DNA of 5,864 nt from Acidobacteriota bacterium (GCA_003224635.1 QHZK01000469.1:1-5864), one strand, 5' to 3'. Positions 1 to 5,864 are shown, counted from the first letter of the stretch. Notes: generated by a model not told the origin, from the sequence alone. A program made the numbers and translations.

Positions 1-2304
1 ATAGCGCTGCCGCCATACCTTGCGCAGCGACTGGGCAAAGTCCTCCAGCTCCTCGCGGGACGCGGGGCGCTCGACAAACTCGAACGCCTCGCGCTTGGCC
101 CACTCCAGGATTTGCTGGTCGCGCAGCAGGTTGGCGATGCGGAACGCGGGTATGCCTGCCTGGCGGGTCCCGAAAAAGTCGCCGGGACCGCGGAGTTTCA
201 AGTCCACTTCCGCAATGCGAAAGCCGTCTGTCGTCTGGGTCAGCGTGTAAAGGCGCTCGTCGGCGACTTCGGTGCGAGGTTCTCCGGCGAGCAGCAGGCA
301 AGTGGATTTCCCGCGCCCGCGCCCGATGCGCCCCCGGAGCTGGTGAAGCGGCGCGAGGCCAAAGCGCTCGGCGTGCTCGATCAGCATCACGGTGGCGTTA
401 GGAACGTCGACACCGACTTCGACCACCGTGGTCGAGACCAGGATGTGGAGCTCGCCCGCTTTGAACTGCTGCATCACGCGTTCTTTCTCTTCGCTCGGCA
501 GACGGCCGTGCAGCAGGCCCACGCGGAACTCGGGAAAAACGTTGTGCGTGAGCTGTTCATACATCCGCTCAGCGGCGCGCAACTCCAGCTTGTCGGACTC
601 CTCGACCAGGGGGTAGACCACGTAGGCCTGCTCGCCGCTCCTGACCTTGGCGCGGATGAACTCGAAGGCGCGCGTGCGGTCCTGCTCGCCCAGGAGCCGC
701 GTCTCGATGGGCGTGCGGTTCGGAGGAAGCTCGTCGATCACGGAATAGTCAAGGTCGCCGTAGACGGTGAGCGCGAGCGTGCGCGGAATCGGCGTGGCGG
801 TCATCACCAGGACGTGCGGAGCGGGCCCCTTGCGAATCAGCTTGTAGCGCTGCAGCACGCCGAACCGGTGCTGCTCGTCCACCACCACCAGGCCGAGCCG
901 CGCGAACTCCACGTCGCCTTCGATCAACGCGTGCGTGCCCACCACGAGGTTCACGACGCCCGCGGCGATGCGCTGCTTGAGTTTCGCTTTCTCGCTCGCC
1001 TTGCGCGCGCTGGTCAGCACGTCAACCTGGTAGGACAGGGGCCGCAGCAACTGTTTGATGTAGAAATAGTGCTGCATGGCGAGGATTTCCGTGGGGGCCA
1101 TGAGCGCCACCTGGCAGCCGCCCTCGATCGCCACGATCGCCGCCTGGACAGCGACGATGGTCTTTCCGGACCCCACGTCCCCCTGGAGAAGGCGGTTCAT
1201 GGGATGGGGCGAGCGCATGTCGTCCACGATTTCCTTCAGCGCTCGCTTTTGGGCCGCGGTCGGATGAAAAGGCAGGATTTTCTTGATCGCCTGGCGGACA
1301 TTTTCCGTAACCCCGAATTGGACCCCCGGCACGGACTTTGCTTTCCGGCGCTTCAAGGCCAGGCCGGCGCCAACGTTAAAAAATTCCTCGAAAATCAGGC
1401 GAACTTGCGCGGGCGTCCGAAATTGGCAAAGATCTTCGAGACGCTGTTCCTGATCCGGGAAATGCGTTTGACCGAGGGCGCTCGCCCGGTCCATCAGCTT
1501 ATTCTTCACGCGCACCGACTCGGGCAGGCACTCTGGAATTTGTCGGCCCAGAGAGGCGAGCGCTCCCCAGACCAGCCGGCGCAGGACGCGCGACCCGAGC
1601 GTCCCGACCGACTGGTAGATCGGCACCATGCGGCCTATTTGCAGAGAAGCCTCGGCTGAGGGCTTCACTTCCGATTCAGGCCCGGGTTCGGATTCCTGAA
1701 CGATCTCGAACTGCGGCTGGATGATCTGGAAATTCCCCGTGCCGTAAGGGTCGCGATCGACCTTGCCGTAAAAAAATACGGTCTGGCCGGGTCGGAAGAC
1801 CTTGGCTTTTTCGAGGTACACGGCGTTGAACCACTTGCAGCGTATCATTCCTTTCGAGTGTCGCGACCTTCCGCCGCCTCTCAATGCTGACAGACCGAAC
1901 TCGGAGCGGAGGCCGGAGTTCGCGCGGGAGGGATCCTGGCGCGCCGGGACTCCTGCTGACGGGCCTCCGTCCGAAGGGGCTCCGGTTTCGGGCCTTTGCG
2001 CCGCCGGAGGGCTGCCGACAGCCGAGTCACTTGCATCGACCGCCGCCAAATCGTAGATGTACGTGCCGCCTCGGGTCTTGGTGAGTCCGCAGGTGAGGAC
2101 CTTAGCAAGCACCGTGGCAGTCTGGCCGGGAAGCAAATCGAGGACGCGACTGATGCGTGTGCGGTCTTCGTAGCGAAAGGGAGTGTAGTAAAGCAGGTCT
2201 TCGACGGTTTGGATGCCACGCGATGCCAGGAGTTCGGCTCGTGCGGGGCCGACACCCTTCACGTACTTAACCTCCGAAGAGAGCGTTAGTTTCGAGGCTG
2301 GCAT
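1..2304 (-). CDS. recG: ATP-dependent DNA helicase RecG (3' end cut by window edge)
   Basis: RecG is a superfamily 2 helicase that binds stalled forks and Holliday junctions and drives branch migration and fork regression in the cytoplasm. The reverse strand reads 768 codons without a stop. Residues 9-48 match the RecG N-terminus (SSEVKYVKGVGPARAELL, then PFRYEDR). The wedge OB-fold spans about 60-205. Helicase motifs follow: Walker A GDVGSGKT at 375-382, APTEIL at 403-408, DEQHRFG at 476-482, MTATPIPRTLA at 501-511, STTVVEVGVDVPNA at 624-637, and HQLRGRIGRG at 654-663. The RecG C-terminal block RGPGDFFGTRQ lies at 705-715. After LLRDQ, 38 residues remain, as in E. coli RecG, so only a few residues should be missing. 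ATG 2304 is the only ATG possible, because an in-frame TAA lies at 2323-2325; its ribosome site is weak. The protein is longer than the usual ~690-700 residues because of a ~60-residue wedge insert and a short acidic, Pro-rich linker near 203-220. Identification is secure. Confidence 0.97.
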   Translation of the reverse strand, partial: MPASKLTLSSEVKYVKGVGPARAELLASRGIQTVEDLLYYTPFRYEDRTRISRVLDLLPGQTATVLAKVLTCGLTKTRGGTYIYDLAAVDASDSAVGSPPAAQRPETGAPSDGGPSAGVPARQDPSRANSGLRSEFGLSALRGGGRSRHSKGMIRCKWFNAVYLEKAKVFRPGQTVFFYGKVDRDPYGTGNFQIIQPQFEIVQESEPGPESEVKPSAEASLQIGRMVPIYQSVGTLGSRVLRRLVWGALASLGRQIPECLPESVRVKNKLMDRASALGQTHFPDQEQRLEDLCQFRTPAQVRLIFEEFFNVGAGLALKRRKAKSVPGVQFGVTENVRQAIKKILPFHPTAAQKRALKEIVDDMRSPHPMNRLLQGDVGSGKTIVAVQAAIVAIEGGCQVALMAPTEILAMQHYFYIKQLLRPLSYQVDVLTSARKASEKAKLKQRIAAGVVNLVVGTHALIEGDVEFARLGLVVVDEQHRFGVLQRYKLIRKGPAPHVLVMTATPIPRTLALTVYGDLDYSVIDELPPNRTPIETRLLGEQDRTRAFEFIRAKVRSGEQAYVVYPLVEESDKLELRAAERMYEQLTHNVFPEFRVGLLHGRLPSEEKERVMQQFKAGELHILVSTTVVEVGVDVPNATVMLIEHAERFGLAPLHQLRGRIGRGRGKSTCLLLAGEPRTEVADERLYTLTQTTDGFRIAEVDLKLRGPGDFFGTRQAGIPAFRIANLLRDQQILEWAKREAFEFVERPASREELEDFAQSLRKVWRQRY
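1855..2034 (-). other. Low-complexity in-frame insert in the RecG wedge domain
   Basis: Residues about 91-150 of RecG lie between two recognisable OB-fold strands, TYIYDLAAVD before and GMIRCKWFNAVYLEK after. In ordinary RecG proteins these strands are joined by only a short turn (the D-G-x-G type loop before the KWF or RFF strand). Here the join is about 60 residues rich in Ser, Pro, Gly, Ala and Arg, with few aliphatic or aromatic residues, so it is probably disordered. The reading frame stays open on both sides and all helicase motifs downstream are intact, so the gene is likely functional. The boundaries are estimates from remembered family sequences, not from an alignment. Confidence 0.7.
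1896..2023. repeat. Cluster of inverted repeats inside the recG insert
   Basis: Four dyads lie in this 128-base stretch, all within the insert. CGAACTC at 1896-1902 pairs with GAGTTCG at 1916-1922. A 26-base near-palindrome at 1929-1954 is centred on GGCGCGCC; of its 13 pairs, 10 are Watson-Crick, 2 are G-T and 1 is a mismatch. CCGAA at 1971-1975 pairs with TTCGG at 1987-1991. GGCTG at 2010-2014 pairs with CAGCC at 2019-2023 around a four-base loop. This density fits a small palindromic (REP- or MITE-like) element that inserted in frame, but GC-rich DNA yields short dyads by chance, and only one copy is visible here. Confidence 0.4.
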
Positions 2305-2321
2305 CGTCTTCAGCGTCTTCC

Positions 2322-2327
2322 ATTATA
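2322..2327 (-). promoter_or_regulatory. Possible -10 box for recG
   Basis: The minus strand carries an exact TATAAT at 2327-2322, 17 bases before the recG ATG. No convincing -35 hexamer is found 16-18 bases upstream, where the sequence is GC-rich (GGCGCC), and a TG pair upstream is one base out of register for an extended -10. If used, transcription would begin near 2315 and leave a leader of only about 11 bases. This is a weak call based on one hexamer. Confidence 0.25.
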
Positions 2328-2343
2328 GCCACAAGTGCGGGCC

Positions 2344-2364
2344 TGGCGCCGGGGAGTAGCGCCA
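2344..2364. repeat. Short inverted repeat upstream of recG
   Basis: TGGCGC at 2344-2349 pairs with GCGCCA at 2359-2364 around a nine-base loop. It lies just upstream of the TATAAT in front of recG, about where a -35 region or an operator would be. The arms are short and GC-rich, so it may be chance. Confidence 0.25.
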
Positions 2365-2498
2365 AGGAGAGCCATTTGCGCAAACCTCGGCTTGGTGTAA
2401 TTACCATAGGCAGCCAAGCCCGCCTTGCAAGCGCCCGCCGACTCAGGAATCAGGCCTTCACGGTACATCCGGAGGATTCGCGCCGCCGCCTCCGCCTG
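2364..2498 (-). pseudogene. Possible remnant of a TolC-family outer-membrane efflux gene
   Basis: One minus-strand frame reads QAEAAARILRMYREGLIPES and, just after it, KAGLAAYGN, followed by RFAQMALL. This resembles the periplasmic helical block of TolC/CusC-type proteins, where a helix carrying Y-(R)-E-G-L-I-P-Q-A leads to a second helix with A-A-Y, a short turn, then D-F-x-T-L-L. Only about 44 residues fit. The same frame before and after does not resemble the family, ends at a stop at 2310, and lacks a signal peptide or a plausible start. If real, it is a decayed fragment left between recG and the export operon. The resemblance is from memory, and a chance match in a GC-rich frame is possible. 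Confidence 0.3.
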
Positions 2499-2522
2499 CA
2501 GGAGACAAAACAGGCAAGAAGC

Positions 2523-2537
2523 TTGACAATGCGTCAA
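2523..2537. promoter_or_regulatory. Operator-like dyad over the -35 box
   Basis: TTGACAATGCGTCAA is an inverted repeat with five-base arms (TTGAC and GTCAA) around a five-base centre. With one bulged A the symmetry extends to GCTTGAC/GTCAAAGC at 2521-2540. The left arm is the -35 hexamer itself, so a dimeric repressor bound here would block RNA polymerase. The regulator is not known and none is encoded in the window. Confidence 0.35.
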
Positions 2538-2552
2538 AGCGTTGGGTATGCT
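2523..2552 (+). promoter_or_regulatory. Probable sigma70-type promoter of the polysaccharide export operon
   Basis: A perfect -35 hexamer TTGACA at 2523-2528 is followed after 18 bases by TATGCT at 2547-2552, which matches four of six positions of the -10 consensus. It points towards the export genes and would start transcription near 2559, giving a leader of about 180 bases. It is the best promoter match seen in the intergenic region. The -10 hexamer lies inside a tandem repeat and the -35 lies inside a dyad, which suggests control at this site. Confidence 0.5.
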
Positions 2553-2582
2553 CGTCCGCAGCGTTGGGTAATGCTCGTCCGA
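2538..2582 (+). repeat. Imperfect tandem repeat, two copies of 22 and 23 bp
   Basis: The unit at 2538-2559 starts AGCGTTGGGTATGCTCG, and the unit at 2560-2582 starts AGCGTTGGGTAATGCTCG. They abut directly and differ by one inserted A (TATGC against TAATGC) and by the last base. The first unit contains the proposed -10 hexamer and the second lies at and just after the predicted start of transcription. This looks like a recent local duplication or a doubled protein-binding site. Confidence 0.85.
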
Positions 2583-2606
2583 GTGGAAACGCGCGCCACT
2601 AGGACC

Positions 2607-2630
2607 GCAGGCCATGCGGAGGAAGCCTGC
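2607..2630 (+). repeat. Leader hairpin
   Basis: GCAGGC at 2607-2612 pairs with GCCTGC at 2625-2630 around a 12-base loop. The loop holds GGAGGA (2618-2623), a ribosome-site-like sequence with no convincing start codon after it. The hairpin falls in the predicted leader of the export operon. Confidence 0.35.
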
Positions 2631-2639
2631 CTTGTCTGA

Positions 2640-2700
2640 CGGCGCTCACCAGTGTCCGCCGATTCAATCGGGGCCGTCCCCCGGGGACTTGAGAGCGCCG
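2640..2700 (+). promoter_or_regulatory. Nested inverted repeats in the export-operon leader
   Basis: An outer perfect eight-base stem, CGGCGCTC at 2640-2647 with GAGCGCCG at 2693-2700, encloses two 13-base perfect dyads, each with six-base arms and a single central C. They are CCGATTCAATCGG at 2659-2671 and GTCCCCCGGGGAC at 2676-2688. As RNA this could fold as a three-way junction with two short hairpins, ending 38 bases before the export gene's ATG. As DNA the inner dyads could be operators with centres 17 bp apart. It matches no riboswitch I recognise and lacks the T-run of a terminator. Confidence 0.45.
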
Positions 2701-2724
2701 CCACAGTTAACCTGCTTCTGATAA

Positions 2725-2735
2725 AAGGCGAGGAG
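2725..2735 (+). promoter_or_regulatory. Ribosome binding site deciding the export gene start
   Basis: AAGGCGAGGAG is purine-rich, and its core GAGG (2730-2733) lies five bases before ATG 2739. It selects this ATG over the in-frame GTG at 2652, which would put a non-secretory stretch of 29 residues in front of a clear signal peptide. Confidence 0.75.
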
Positions 2736-2738
2736 ACA

Positions 2739-3776
2739 ATGAAGGCCCACCGGCCGCTATTCCTTCTGGGAGTTGCGCCCCTTGTCTTACTCTTCTCGCT
2801 GGCGAGCGCCATCTCGGCCCAGTCAGCGGAGCAGGACGATGCCGTCAAGTCCACGCCCGACGTGTTACAAGATTCCCAACCCGCATCCCCCGAAGATGAT
2901 TTGCCCTCGACTTCGTCGATAAGCGGTGGTGGCGTTCTCGGTCCCGATTATGTGCTGGGTCCGGAAGACGTGGTGAACATCGAGGTCTTCAACGTGCCGG
3001 AGCTCAAGCAGACCGTTCGTGTGGAGAATGACGGCACGATTTGGGTGAAGCTCCTGGGGCGTGTCAAGGTGGTGGGGCTGACTACGGAGGCGCTGCGCGA
3101 AGAGCTCGAGTCGGGGTGGGGCAAGAACTATCTGGAGAATCCCAAGGTTGTCGTCTTTGTGAGGGAATTTCACGGCCGGCCGGTCTCAGTGATTGGCGCC
3201 GTTGAAAAGCCTGGACTCTACCAGCTTCCTGGTCCGAGGACCTTAATCGAGGTGCTCTCCATGGCGGGCGGGCTCCTCAAGCGGACCAACGGCGCTGCCG
3301 GCCGGACAGTGTACATCACGCGCAAGGGAGACTTCGGAGACTTGGAGATGGCCCCGGGCATGCATCAGACCGCTGCCCACCAGATCGAGATTGATCTCAA
3401 GCGGCTTCTCTATTCGCGCAACGTTGCGAGCAAGGCCGGGGTCGTCTACGTGGCCGGCGAGGTGAAGAAACCGGGCGGGTTTCTCCTGGACGACCGTGAC
3501 ACCTTCACCGTGCTGGAGGCGTTGGCCCTCGCCGAAGGGTTGACCGCCAACGCGGCCAAAAAGAGCGCTCGGGTCATCCGCCGATCAGACAATGGGTCCT
3601 TGAGTGAAACTCAGGTTGACGTGGGGAAGATTCTCAACGGTAAAGCCGACGACGTCGTCTTGGCGGCCAACGACGTGTTGTTTATTCCCAACAGCCGCGT
3701 CAAGTATGTCGGCAAGCGGACCGCCGAGTCTGTGGTCGGGACGTTAAGCGGACTTATCGTTTTCAGGGGCCTATGA
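2739..3776 (+). CDS. Polysaccharide export protein, Wza-like (Poly_export plus SLBB domains)
   Basis: This 345-residue protein belongs to the outer-membrane polysaccharide export family, which forms the channel through which capsule or exopolysaccharide leaves the cell. Residues 1-28 are a signal peptide (basic MKAHR, hydrophobic core, SAISA before the likely cut). No lipobox cysteine is seen, unlike E. coli Wza. A Ser/Pro/Asp-rich linker (about 30-65) precedes the Poly_export domain (70-145: DYVLGPEDVVNIEVFNVPEL, then GTIWVKLLGRVKVVGLT). A first SLBB domain starts at 148 (PVSVIGAVEKPGLYQLPG) and a second at 235 (VVYVAGEVKKPGGFLL). The C-terminus is NDVLFIPNSRVKYVGKRTAE followed by a hydrophobic tail, a form I associate with Acidobacteriota. 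The join between the SLBB domains (224-234) looks short. The stop overlaps the next start in ATGA, so the two genes are probably translationally coupled in one operon. Confidence 0.92.
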   Translation: MKAHRPLFLLGVAPLVLLFSLASAISAQSAEQDDAVKSTPDVLQDSQPASPEDDLPSTSSISGGGVLGPDYVLGPEDVVNIEVFNVPELKQTVRVENDGTIWVKLLGRVKVVGLTTEALREELESGWGKNYLENPKVVVFVREFHGRPVSVIGAVEKPGLYQLPGPRTLIEVLSMAGGLLKRTNGAAGRTVYITRKGDFGDLEMAPGMHQTAAHQIEIDLKRLLYSRNVASKAGVVYVAGEVKKPGGFLLDDRDTFTVLEALALAEGLTANAAKKSARVIRRSDNGSLSETQVDVGKILNGKADDVVLAANDVLFIPNSRVKYVGKRTAESVVGTLSGLIVFRGL

Positions 3777-5864
3777 ACGAGTCGATTGACGTCCACCAAA
3801 GGAGAGGTCTGGTGCAGGGAGACCAGGACTCGAGCGGCGAGTCGCAGCACGCCATTGAGCCGGCTTTTTCCCGGTCGCTGCAAGAGTCTGAAGTCCTGGA
3901 CGTGTCGCCGGAAGAGGTTCCCCACCTGCTGGACTACTGGCAGGTTGTGCTCAAGCGCCGCTGGACGGTTCTCGTATGCCTGCTCGTCGTCTTCACGACG
4001 GTGGCCATCGGCACCCTGAAGAAGAGGCCGGTCTACGAGGGGAAAGTGCTGCTCGAGATCAACCCCGAAGAGCCCCAGGTTTTAAACTTCCGAGAGGTTT
4101 CGCAGGAGGCGCCGACGGTGGACGTCGATAGCTACCGCGAGACGCAATATAAGATCCTTCGGAGCCGCACCCTCGCCGAAAAAGTAGTCAACGACTTGCA
4201 TCTCTATCAAAGCCCGGAATTCTATCGGAATCGGGGGTTGTTCGGACTGTACGAAAGCGATCCCGAAAAGATCCCCAGCTCGGACCCCGGTCCGCCGGAC
4301 ACGTTGACGGACGCGTACCGAAACAGCGTGACGCACTTCCTCGCCTCGGTGGACGTGAATCCGGTGCGGCGTAGCAATCTTGTTGAAGTAACGTTCGATT
4401 CATACAGTCGGACTGTAGCGGCTCTGGCTGCCAACAAACTGGCGGATGACTACGTCGAGCAAAATCTCGAGGTCAAGTGGGATGCGGCTGAAAAGGCTTC
4501 GCAATGGCTCCAAGGAAAGAACGCGGAGATTAAAGCGAAACTCGAAAAGGCCGAAGATGAGCTGCAAGCTTACGCCCAGGCGAACTCCATCGTCTACATC
4601 ACCGAAAAGCAGAACATGGCGACCGCCCGCCTGGAGGAGCTTCTCGAAGCGTACACCAAGGCCCAGTCGGAGCGTTTCGAGAAGCAATCCCTCTACAGCC
4701 TGGTCGAGGCGGGCAAGATCCAGGACCTGCCCGGCGTGCTTTCGAACAGGCTGGTGCAGGATTTGGAGATTCGGCTGGCGGACACGAAAAAGGAGTACGC
4801 GCAAGTCACGACCTGGGTGAAGCCCGATTACCCTAAGGCCCAACAGGTGGAGAAGCAAATCGACGCGCTGCAGGCGGAACTCGACAAGCAGAAAAAAGCT
4901 GTGGTGGACAACATCGTCGACGAGTATCGCTCCGCCACGGCCAAGGAACAATACTTCGCCCAGGCGGTCGAGGACCAGAAAAGAGAAGTGAACGAGATCG
5001 CTGCGCGGAGCATTCAGTACAATATCCTCAAGCGGGAAGTGGACAGCAACCGACAGCTTTATGAAGGGCTACTCCAGCGCATGAAAGAGGCCCAGGCCTC
5101 GGCGGGGCTACGGGCCAGCAACATTCGGGTAGTCGATGCGGCCGAGGCGCCCAAATACCCCGCCAAGCCTCGTGTATTGCTGAACTTGGTCCTGGGCTTA
5201 ATTCTGGGCCTGGGGTTGGGCGTCGGAATGGCCTTCTTTCAGGAGTACCTGGATAAGACGCTCAAGACTCCCGACGAAGTGGAGCGGCTTTTGCGCCTAC
5301 CTTCGCTGGGAGTGCTGCCACGGTTCACTCCGAACGGCGCCGGGGAAGTTCGGCAGGACAGCTTGGAGGCGGTGGAACCCGGAGTGGCGACAGCCCTTGC
5401 GCCCGCCATCCAGACTCACGCCGAAGTGCTCGAAGCCTTTCGCTCGTTGCGCACTTCGATCCTGCTCTCCGCCAGCCCCGTGCCACGGGTGATTCTGATT
5501 ACGAGCGCGCTCCCCGGAGAAGGCAAGACCACTACTGCGGTCAACCTGGGGGCCGCGCTGGCGAGCTTGGGTAGCAAAGTGGTGGTCATCGATTGCGACA
5601 TGCGGAGGCCGTCGTGCCACCGCTCGGTCGGTGTGAAGAATAGCCCCGGATTTGTGCAGTGCCTGACTGGCCACGTCGAGCTGGCCGAGGCGGTGCTGCC
5701 GGCGCCCGGAGTGCCGAACTTGAGCGTCATCCCGTGCGGCCCCATCCCTCCTAACCCCGCCGAGGTGCTTTCCTCGTCGCTGGCGGCTGAATCGCTCCGA
5801 AAGCTCCGCGCCGACTTTGATTACGTTCTGGTGGATTCGCCCCCGCTGCTGAGCGTGGCCGACG
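3773..5864 (+). CDS. Wzz chain-length determinant fused to BY-type tyrosine kinase, Wzc-like (3' end outside window)
   Basis: This inner-membrane protein would regulate polysaccharide chain length and export by tyrosine autophosphorylation, working with the upstream Wza-like channel. The window holds 697 codons. A 63-residue cytoplasmic start leads to TM1 (64-82). The Wzz domain follows (to ~150; VDSYRETQYKILRSRTLAEK at 118-137), then periplasmic coiled coils (about 230-300 and 325-445), the conserved block SNRQLYEGLLQRMKEA at 425-440, the proline motif APKYPAKPR (459-467) and TM2 (468-489). The kinase begins near 551 with the EX2RX2R oligomer motif (E554, R557, R560). Walker A is ALPGEGKTT at 579-587, Walker A' is VIDCDMRRP at 605-613 (D607, D609), and Walker B is VLVDSPP at 685-691. 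PNPAEVLSS (660-668) is also typical. The C-terminal tyrosine cluster would lie past the window. ATG 3773 overlaps the previous stop; GTG 3812 is an alternative start. Confidence 0.94.
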   Translation, partial: MNESIDVHQRRGLVQGDQDSSGESQHAIEPAFSRSLQESEVLDVSPEEVPHLLDYWQVVLKRRWTVLVCLLVVFTTVAIGTLKKRPVYEGKVLLEINPEEPQVLNFREVSQEAPTVDVDSYRETQYKILRSRTLAEKVVNDLHLYQSPEFYRNRGLFGLYESDPEKIPSSDPGPPDTLTDAYRNSVTHFLASVDVNPVRRSNLVEVTFDSYSRTVAALAANKLADDYVEQNLEVKWDAAEKASQWLQGKNAEIKAKLEKAEDELQAYAQANSIVYITEKQNMATARLEELLEAYTKAQSERFEKQSLYSLVEAGKIQDLPGVLSNRLVQDLEIRLADTKKEYAQVTTWVKPDYPKAQQVEKQIDALQAELDKQKKAVVDNIVDEYRSATAKEQYFAQAVEDQKREVNEIAARSIQYNILKREVDSNRQLYEGLLQRMKEAQASAGLRASNIRVVDAAEAPKYPAKPRVLLNLVLGLILGLGLGVGMAFFQEYLDKTLKTPDEVERLLRLPSLGVLPRFTPNGAGEVRQDSLEAVEPGVATALAPAIQTHAEVLEAFRSLRTSILLSASPVPRVILITSALPGEGKTTTAVNLGAALASLGSKVVVIDCDMRRPSCHRSVGVKNSPGFVQCLTGHVELAEAVLPAPGVPNLSVIPCGPIPPNPAEVLSSSLAAESLRKLRADFDYVLVDSPPLLSVAD
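3798..3807 (+). promoter_or_regulatory. Strong Shine-Dalgarno-like site before alternative GTG start
   Basis: AAAGGAGAGG lies inside the first codons of the kinase gene, and its AAGGAG core (3799-3804) sits seven bases before an in-frame GTG at 3812. The upstream ATG 3773 has only AGGGG three bases before it. The true start of the kinase may therefore be 3812, which shortens the cytoplasmic tail by 13 residues and leaves the domains unchanged. Confidence 0.45.

Noticed and set aside
112..1659. A 515-codon open frame on the plus strand
   Set aside because: It lies wholly antisense to recG, whose motifs are unmistakable. Its translation is rich in Arg, His, Asp and Leu with no recognisable domain, as expected from the complementary frame of a GC-rich gene.
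1931..1945. Adjacent GGATCC and GGCGCGCC sites suggesting cloning-vector sequence
   Set aside because: They lie in frame inside recG within natural-looking GC-rich sequence, and GGCGCGCC is the centre of the palindrome, so no vector origin is needed.
2614..2721. A 35-codon frame in the leader that could be a leader peptide
   Set aside because: It has no ribosome site before its ATG, no run of regulatory codons, and it runs through the inverted repeats without any recognisable pattern.
2652..2738. GTG 2652 as the start of the export gene
   Set aside because: It would add 29 residues before a clear signal peptide, and a purine-rich ribosome site directly precedes ATG 2739.
2683..2738. A second promoter closer to the export gene (TTGAGA at 2689-2694)
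   Set aside because: No -10-like hexamer is found at 16-18 bases; the AT-rich ATAAAA at 2721 is too far away.
2305..2738. tRNA, small RNA gene or rho-independent terminator in the intergenic region
   Set aside because: No cloverleaf or T-run after a stem was found. The flanking genes diverge, so no terminator is expected between them.
4400..4951. A 183-codon open frame on the minus strand
   Set aside because: It is antisense to the coiled-coil region of the Wzz/kinase gene and shows only Leu/Val/Arg-rich low-complexity translation.

Overview
The window is GC-rich, dense bacterial chromosome with two divergent transcription units. The left 2.3 kb encodes RecG on the minus strand. The right 3.1 kb begins a capsule or exopolysaccharide export operon on the plus strand. 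A 434-base intergenic region separates them. The export protein has a C-terminal tail of the type I associate with Acidobacteriota, and it precedes a fused Wzz/BY-kinase. Together with the GC content this suggests an acidobacterium or a similar Gram-negative soil bacterium. That placement is inference; no 16S gene or other marker is present.

Layout: recG runs from about 2304 leftwards and leaves the window probably within about ten residues of its C-terminus. It is intact in all helicase motifs. Its wedge (OB-fold) domain carries an in-frame Pro/Ser/Gly/Arg-rich insert of about 60 residues, and the DNA of that insert is packed with inverted repeats. Positions 2305-2738 hold a likely sigma70-type promoter for the export operon with a dyad over its -35 box, a 22/23-bp tandem repeat over its -10 box, a long leader with nested inverted repeats, and on the minus strand a short peptide resembling a piece of a TolC-family outer-membrane protein. 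An outer-membrane polysaccharide export protein (Wza type, 2739-3776) follows. It overlaps by four bases a Wzz chain-length regulator fused to a BY-type tyrosine kinase (Wzc type, 3773 to the window end).

How the genes work together: the Wza-like protein would form the periplasmic and outer-membrane exit channel. The Wzc-like protein would span the inner membrane, contact that channel through its periplasmic coiled coils, and control chain length and export by cycles of tyrosine phosphorylation. Glycosyltransferases and the flippase or polymerase would be expected downstream, outside the window. RecG is a housekeeping replication-fork helicase and is probably only a neighbour.

No tRNA, rRNA, CRISPR array, transposase or complete mobile element was seen. 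The most unusual features are the palindrome-rich insert in recG and the structured, repeat-bearing leader of the export operon.
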